This document shows positions 49,332-51,788 of a stretch of 51,788 nucleotides of DNA, piece after piece (positions within the stretch are counted from its first letter, which is position 1; each line of letters begins with the position of its first letter). Both the position numbers and the translations under genes were made by a program. The stretch covers positions 1-51,788 of the forward strand of contig CAMWLG010000016.1 of the NCBI GenBank assembly GCA_947175035.1. Reading direction: 5' to 3'. The DNA is from an uncultured Lachnospiraceae bacterium (lineage in GTDB: Bacteria; Bacillota; Clostridia; Lachnospirales; Lachnospiraceae). The notes beneath the pieces are model-generated. The model saw only the letters and a list, made by a program, of their open reading frames with translations. It was not told where the DNA came from and ran no database searches.

Positions 49332-49511
49332 AGTTAATTGTATATATTGTATAAGGCGGATTTTACAAAATGCATAAAGGAATTTGCGTTTTGTGGTCAA
49401 AATGCTGTATGTGTAAAATTTTTTGGAGTTTTTTTGTGGGAAAAACATGAGAAAACAGGCGTTTTTTCATTATTTTGCCCTAAAAATATGCAGCTATACA
49501 AAATTTGTTAC

Positions 49512-49540
49512 TTGCAATTTGTACACAATAATGGTAAAGT
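49512..49540 (+). promoter_or_regulatory. Promoter of the sugar ABC operon
   Basis: TTGCAA at 49512-49517 and TAAAGT at 49535-49540 are 17 bases apart. Downstream a small palindrome, CCAGAG-ttt-CTCTGG (49550-49564), lies in the early leader and could be an operator or a stabilising 5' hairpin. The rest of the 265-base gap after ispD is AT-rich and shows no gene. Confidence 0.55.
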
Positions 49541-49596
49541 ATTAAGTAACCAGAGTTTCTCTGGTGTAACAAATCACTTTAATAGGGAGGAAAAAA

Positions 49597-51267
49597 ATGA
49601 AGAAGAAAGTTTTATCTGTACTTCTTGCCACCGCTATGGTAGCTTCCATGGCTGCTTGTGGCAATCAGGGTTCTACTCAGCCCAGCGCTTCTGACCAGCC
49701 CAGCGGGTCTAATGCGCCTACTGAGTCAAATGCTCCTGTAGAGGAGGACTATGTTCTGGAGAATCTGCACATCGTGGTAGACGGTACTGTTACCGCAAAC
49801 TCAGAGAACGGCCAGGATGCATTTATCGAGCAGTGGGAGGCTGCTGTGTCTGAGAGATTGGGTCATCCCATCAAACTCACCATTGACCAGCTGGATCACT
49901 CCGATTATGCAGGTACCGTATCCAGATATCTGACCACAGGTACACCTGGTGATGGACAGTATCCTGACGCTCTGATCATGAGTGCTTCCATGTTCCGTGA
50001 GTATGCTCCTACAGGTTTGCTTTGGAATATGGCTGATGCTTATGAGAACGCTGAGTTCCAGAACAGACTTACTCTGAAGTCCGTTAACGAGAACATGAAG
50101 ACTTCCAGCGGTGAGCTGTATGGCTTCGCTCCTACTTATGGTAATGGCTGTGTGACCTATGTTAAGCAGTCATGGCTGAATGCAGTGGGCAAGTCAATTG
50201 ATGACATCAAGACCTTTGATGATTACTATGCATTGCTGAAGGAGTTCCATGATGGTGATCCCGATGGCGACGGCACCAATGGTAAGACCTATGGCGTAAT
50301 CGCAGCTGGTTTTGGTAAGCTTGATGAGGCTCCTTTCATCAACTACATGCCTGAGTTCTGGCAGGGTGCATATCCTGATTTCTATCAGAAGGATGGCGTT
50401 TGGGTTGACGGTTTCCAGGAGCAGGCTACTATCGACGCTCTGGACAGACTGGCTAAGGCTTATGCAGATGGCCTGATCGATCCCGATACTGAGGATGCTG
50501 GTACAAAGCAGGCTCGTGAGAAATTCTTCTCCAACGACCAGTCCACTTCCGAGGGTGTGTTCACTTACTGGGCAGGTACATGGCTTAGAACTCTGACCAA
50601 CAACATGCAGAAGCAGGAGGTTGACGACGATCTTGGCGATGACAGATTGGTTCAGCTTCCTCCTATCAAGGAGATTAAGGATACTTGGGGCGGCTACATC
50701 AACAGAGAAGCTCCCGTTTGGGTTATCACTGATGATGGCGACGGCAGCAACGCACGTGAGCAGGCTATCTTTGATGCTTTGCTTGACACCATGCTTGACG
50801 GTGACACAGTGCAGACTCTGTGGACCTACGGTGCAGAGGATGTTCACTGGTCTACCAAGGCTGAGAGCTTCGTTACCAACCCTGATGATCCTGACAAGAA
50901 GAAAGAGTACAATTATGAAGAGGGTAAATTCCACTTGAAGCAGTCTCCTAACGATCCTAACAGCGTTTGGAGTAAGAATCATCTGGATTCTGTCCTGGTT
51001 ATCGCTCCTTTGACCAATGGCTTTGTTTCTGACGATCCTTTGATCACCAAGGGTAACCAGTTCTTCACCGAGAACTGTGTAGATGCTCCCGCTGCTGCAT
51101 CTTGCGAGACTCTTACCGAGGTTAAGAGTGATTTGGCTAAGGATAAGCAGACATGGATGAACAATGCTGTTACTGGTCAGATGACTGGTGCTGAGGCAGT
51201 TGCTGCATATGTAGAGAAGTATGGTGATACTTCCGCTGCAATCTTGGCTGAGCTGAATGCACAGTAA
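49597..51267 (+). CDS. Sugar ABC transporter solute-binding lipoprotein (LplA-like)
   Basis: The 556-residue protein has a lipoprotein signal, KKKVLSVLLATAMVASMAAC, with cleavage before Cys21, and then a Ser/Pro/Asn linker. The large binding domain has the EF-hand-like calcium loop DPDGDGTNGKTYG near residue 225, usual in LplA-type proteins of complex sugar importers. Such proteins include the B. subtilis rhamnogalacturonan-fragment binder YtcQ, so uptake of pectin fragments is possible here but not shown. Codon choice differs from the window: GCT, GGT, CGT and GTT dominate, a sign of strong expression. A perfect AGGGAGGAAAA precedes the ATG. A hairpin follows before the permease. Confidence 0.93.
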   Translation: MKKKVLSVLLATAMVASMAACGNQGSTQPSASDQPSGSNAPTESNAPVEEDYVLENLHIVVDGTVTANSENGQDAFIEQWEAAVSERLGHPIKLTIDQLDHSDYAGTVSRYLTTGTPGDGQYPDALIMSASMFREYAPTGLLWNMADAYENAEFQNRLTLKSVNENMKTSSGELYGFAPTYGNGCVTYVKQSWLNAVGKSIDDIKTFDDYYALLKEFHDGDPDGDGTNGKTYGVIAAGFGKLDEAPFINYMPEFWQGAYPDFYQKDGVWVDGFQEQATIDALDRLAKAYADGLIDPDTEDAGTKQAREKFFSNDQSTSEGVFTYWAGTWLRTLTNNMQKQEVDDDLGDDRLVQLPPIKEIKDTWGGYINREAPVWVITDDGDGSNAREQAIFDALLDTMLDGDTVQTLWTYGAEDVHWSTKAESFVTNPDDPDKKKEYNYEEGKFHLKQSPNDPNSVWSKNHLDSVLVIAPLTNGFVSDDPLITKGNQFFTENCVDAPAAASCETLTEVKSDLAKDKQTWMNNAVTGQMTGAEAVAAYVEKYGDTSAAILAELNAQ

Positions 51268-51302
51268 GCTTTGATGCGATTTTAGAATGGCATTTCTGTT
51301 CT

Positions 51303-51348
51303 GTTCTGTCGGGCGTCCAAGGGCGCCCGACGCGCAGAACGTTTTTTT
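51303..51348 (+). terminator. Intercistronic terminator between binding protein and permease
   Basis: An outer stem GTTCTG with CAGAAC and an inner stem TCGGGCG with CGCCCGA are followed by seven T residues. Partial termination here would give more binding protein than permease, as is usual in such operons; the hairpin also protects the upstream mRNA 3' end. Confidence 0.85.
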
Positions 51349-51375
51349 ACAAAAATGTAAAGGACGGGTTAGCTT

Positions 51376-51788
51376 ATGAGCAAAAAAAAGAACTTGACTT
51401 CCACAAATGTTGAGATTCGCAAGAAACCCTTGGGGATGCGCATTTGGAATCATCGGGGCTTTTACCTGATGTTCCTTCCGGTTCTAATCTATGTATTGAT
51501 TATTTACTATTGGCCTATGCTGGGTATTCGTTATTCCTTTTATGATTACACCTTGAAGAAGATGGAATTCGTAGGCTTCAAACATTTTAATTCTTTGTTC
51601 CAGGATAAGGATTTCTGGACATCGTTCCGAAACACTTTGGAGCTGTCCATTATAAAGTTGCTCCTTACCACGGGGGCTTCGGTTATCGTATCCGTGTTTA
51701 TCAATGAGATGGGTAATCTGATGGCAAAGAAAGCTTTGCAGACGGTTATTTATCTGCCTCACTTTATGTCATGGACTGTTACGGCAGC
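51376..51788 (+). CDS. Sugar ABC transporter permease (LplB-like), cut by window end
   Basis: The first 137 residues are present. A basic start (SKKKNLTSTNVEIRKK) leads to helix 1 (FYLMFLPVLIYVLIIYYWPM) with the family motif PMLGIRYSFYDY, then FVGFKHFNSLFQDKDFW, which recalls the YteP/LplB signature FVGLxNF, and two more helices. It belongs to the binding-subunit-1 type of oligosaccharide permeases. The frame is open at the last base. It shares the operon with the lipoprotein; the start ATG has only a weak AGGACGGG site 10 bases or more upstream. Confidence 0.92.
   Translation, partial: MSKKKNLTSTNVEIRKKPLGMRIWNHRGFYLMFLPVLIYVLIIYYWPMLGIRYSFYDYTLKKMEFVGFKHFNSLFQDKDFWTSFRNTLELSIIKLLLTTGASVIVSVFINEMGNLMAKKALQTVIYLPHFMSWTVTA

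Overview
The window looks like chromosomal DNA of a gut-type Lachnospiraceae bacterium (Bacillota, Clostridia) with moderate GC. Four things point that way: near-consensus sigma-A promoters with 16-18 bp spacers and strong AGGAGG ribosome sites; core genes of Firmicute type (secA with a zinc tail, prfB, tsaE-tsaB-rimI...tsaD, ribU behind an FMN riboswitch); several families common in that group (DUF4299, DUF975, CJM1_0395-type metalloprotease, DUF6715-like); and a LplA/LplB-type sugar ABC system. There is no rRNA, prophage, CRISPR array or autonomous insertion sequence.

Layout. 1-1.7 kb: a cut gene end and a cardiolipin synthase on the minus strand. 1.8-5.8 kb: a plus-strand carbohydrate operon with a small GH88/GH105-like helical protein, a GH28 polygalacturonase without signal peptide, a DUF4299-like protein and a sugar isomerase/epimerase-like TIM barrel. 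5.9-9.4 kb: zinc-ribbon protein, DUF4178 membrane protein, DUF350 membrane protein and a membrane-fused spermidine-synthase-like enzyme, a set associated with PspA-type envelope stress systems. 9.4-11 kb: a 94-bp decayed copy of the isomerase gene tail, a barnase/barstar pair and an HD phosphohydrolase. 11-13.6 kb: a Uma2 nuclease-fold protein and a DUF853 HerA-like ATPase. 13.6-25.4 kb: a seven-gene MoxR operon with a GATase-like membrane protein, ABC ATPase and permease, a Gln/Asn/Gly-repeat membrane protein, MoxR, DUF58 and a 1496-residue protein with three von Willebrand A domains.

25.4-38 kb: a palindromic element, a cytoplasmic pectin methylesterase and an HD-GYP protein (minus strand), then secA, a small conserved-looking protein, an orphan transcript region, a tRNA-Ile with anticodon TAT, a membrane-anchored protein, prfB without its usual frameshift, three minus-strand genes and tex. 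38-39.6 kb: a 471-bp compound palindromic element, the FMN riboswitch and ribU. 39.8-43.8 kb: a MacAB-like ABC exporter and a YcxB-like protein. 43.9-49.3 kb: a tRNA-maturation operon (tsaE, tsaB, rimI, small zinc protein, rnz, DUF6715-like, tsaD, ispD). 49.5 kb to the end: a strongly expressed lipoprotein solute-binding protein and the start of its permease.

The pectin genes (GH28, methylesterase, isomerase, possibly the terminal ABC importer) fit import of oligogalacturonides followed by breakdown in the cytoplasm. The most unusual items are two palindromic elements sharing the terminal inverted repeat GTAAC-N-NTTCAG, the larger built from two inverted 96-bp cores that differ only by transitions; the MoxR operon with its triple-VWA fusion; and the small-transcript/tRNA-Ile(TAT) insertion between secA and prfB. 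Start codons marked as chosen rest on ribosome-site spacing and family length. All family names come from reading motifs, not from database searches.
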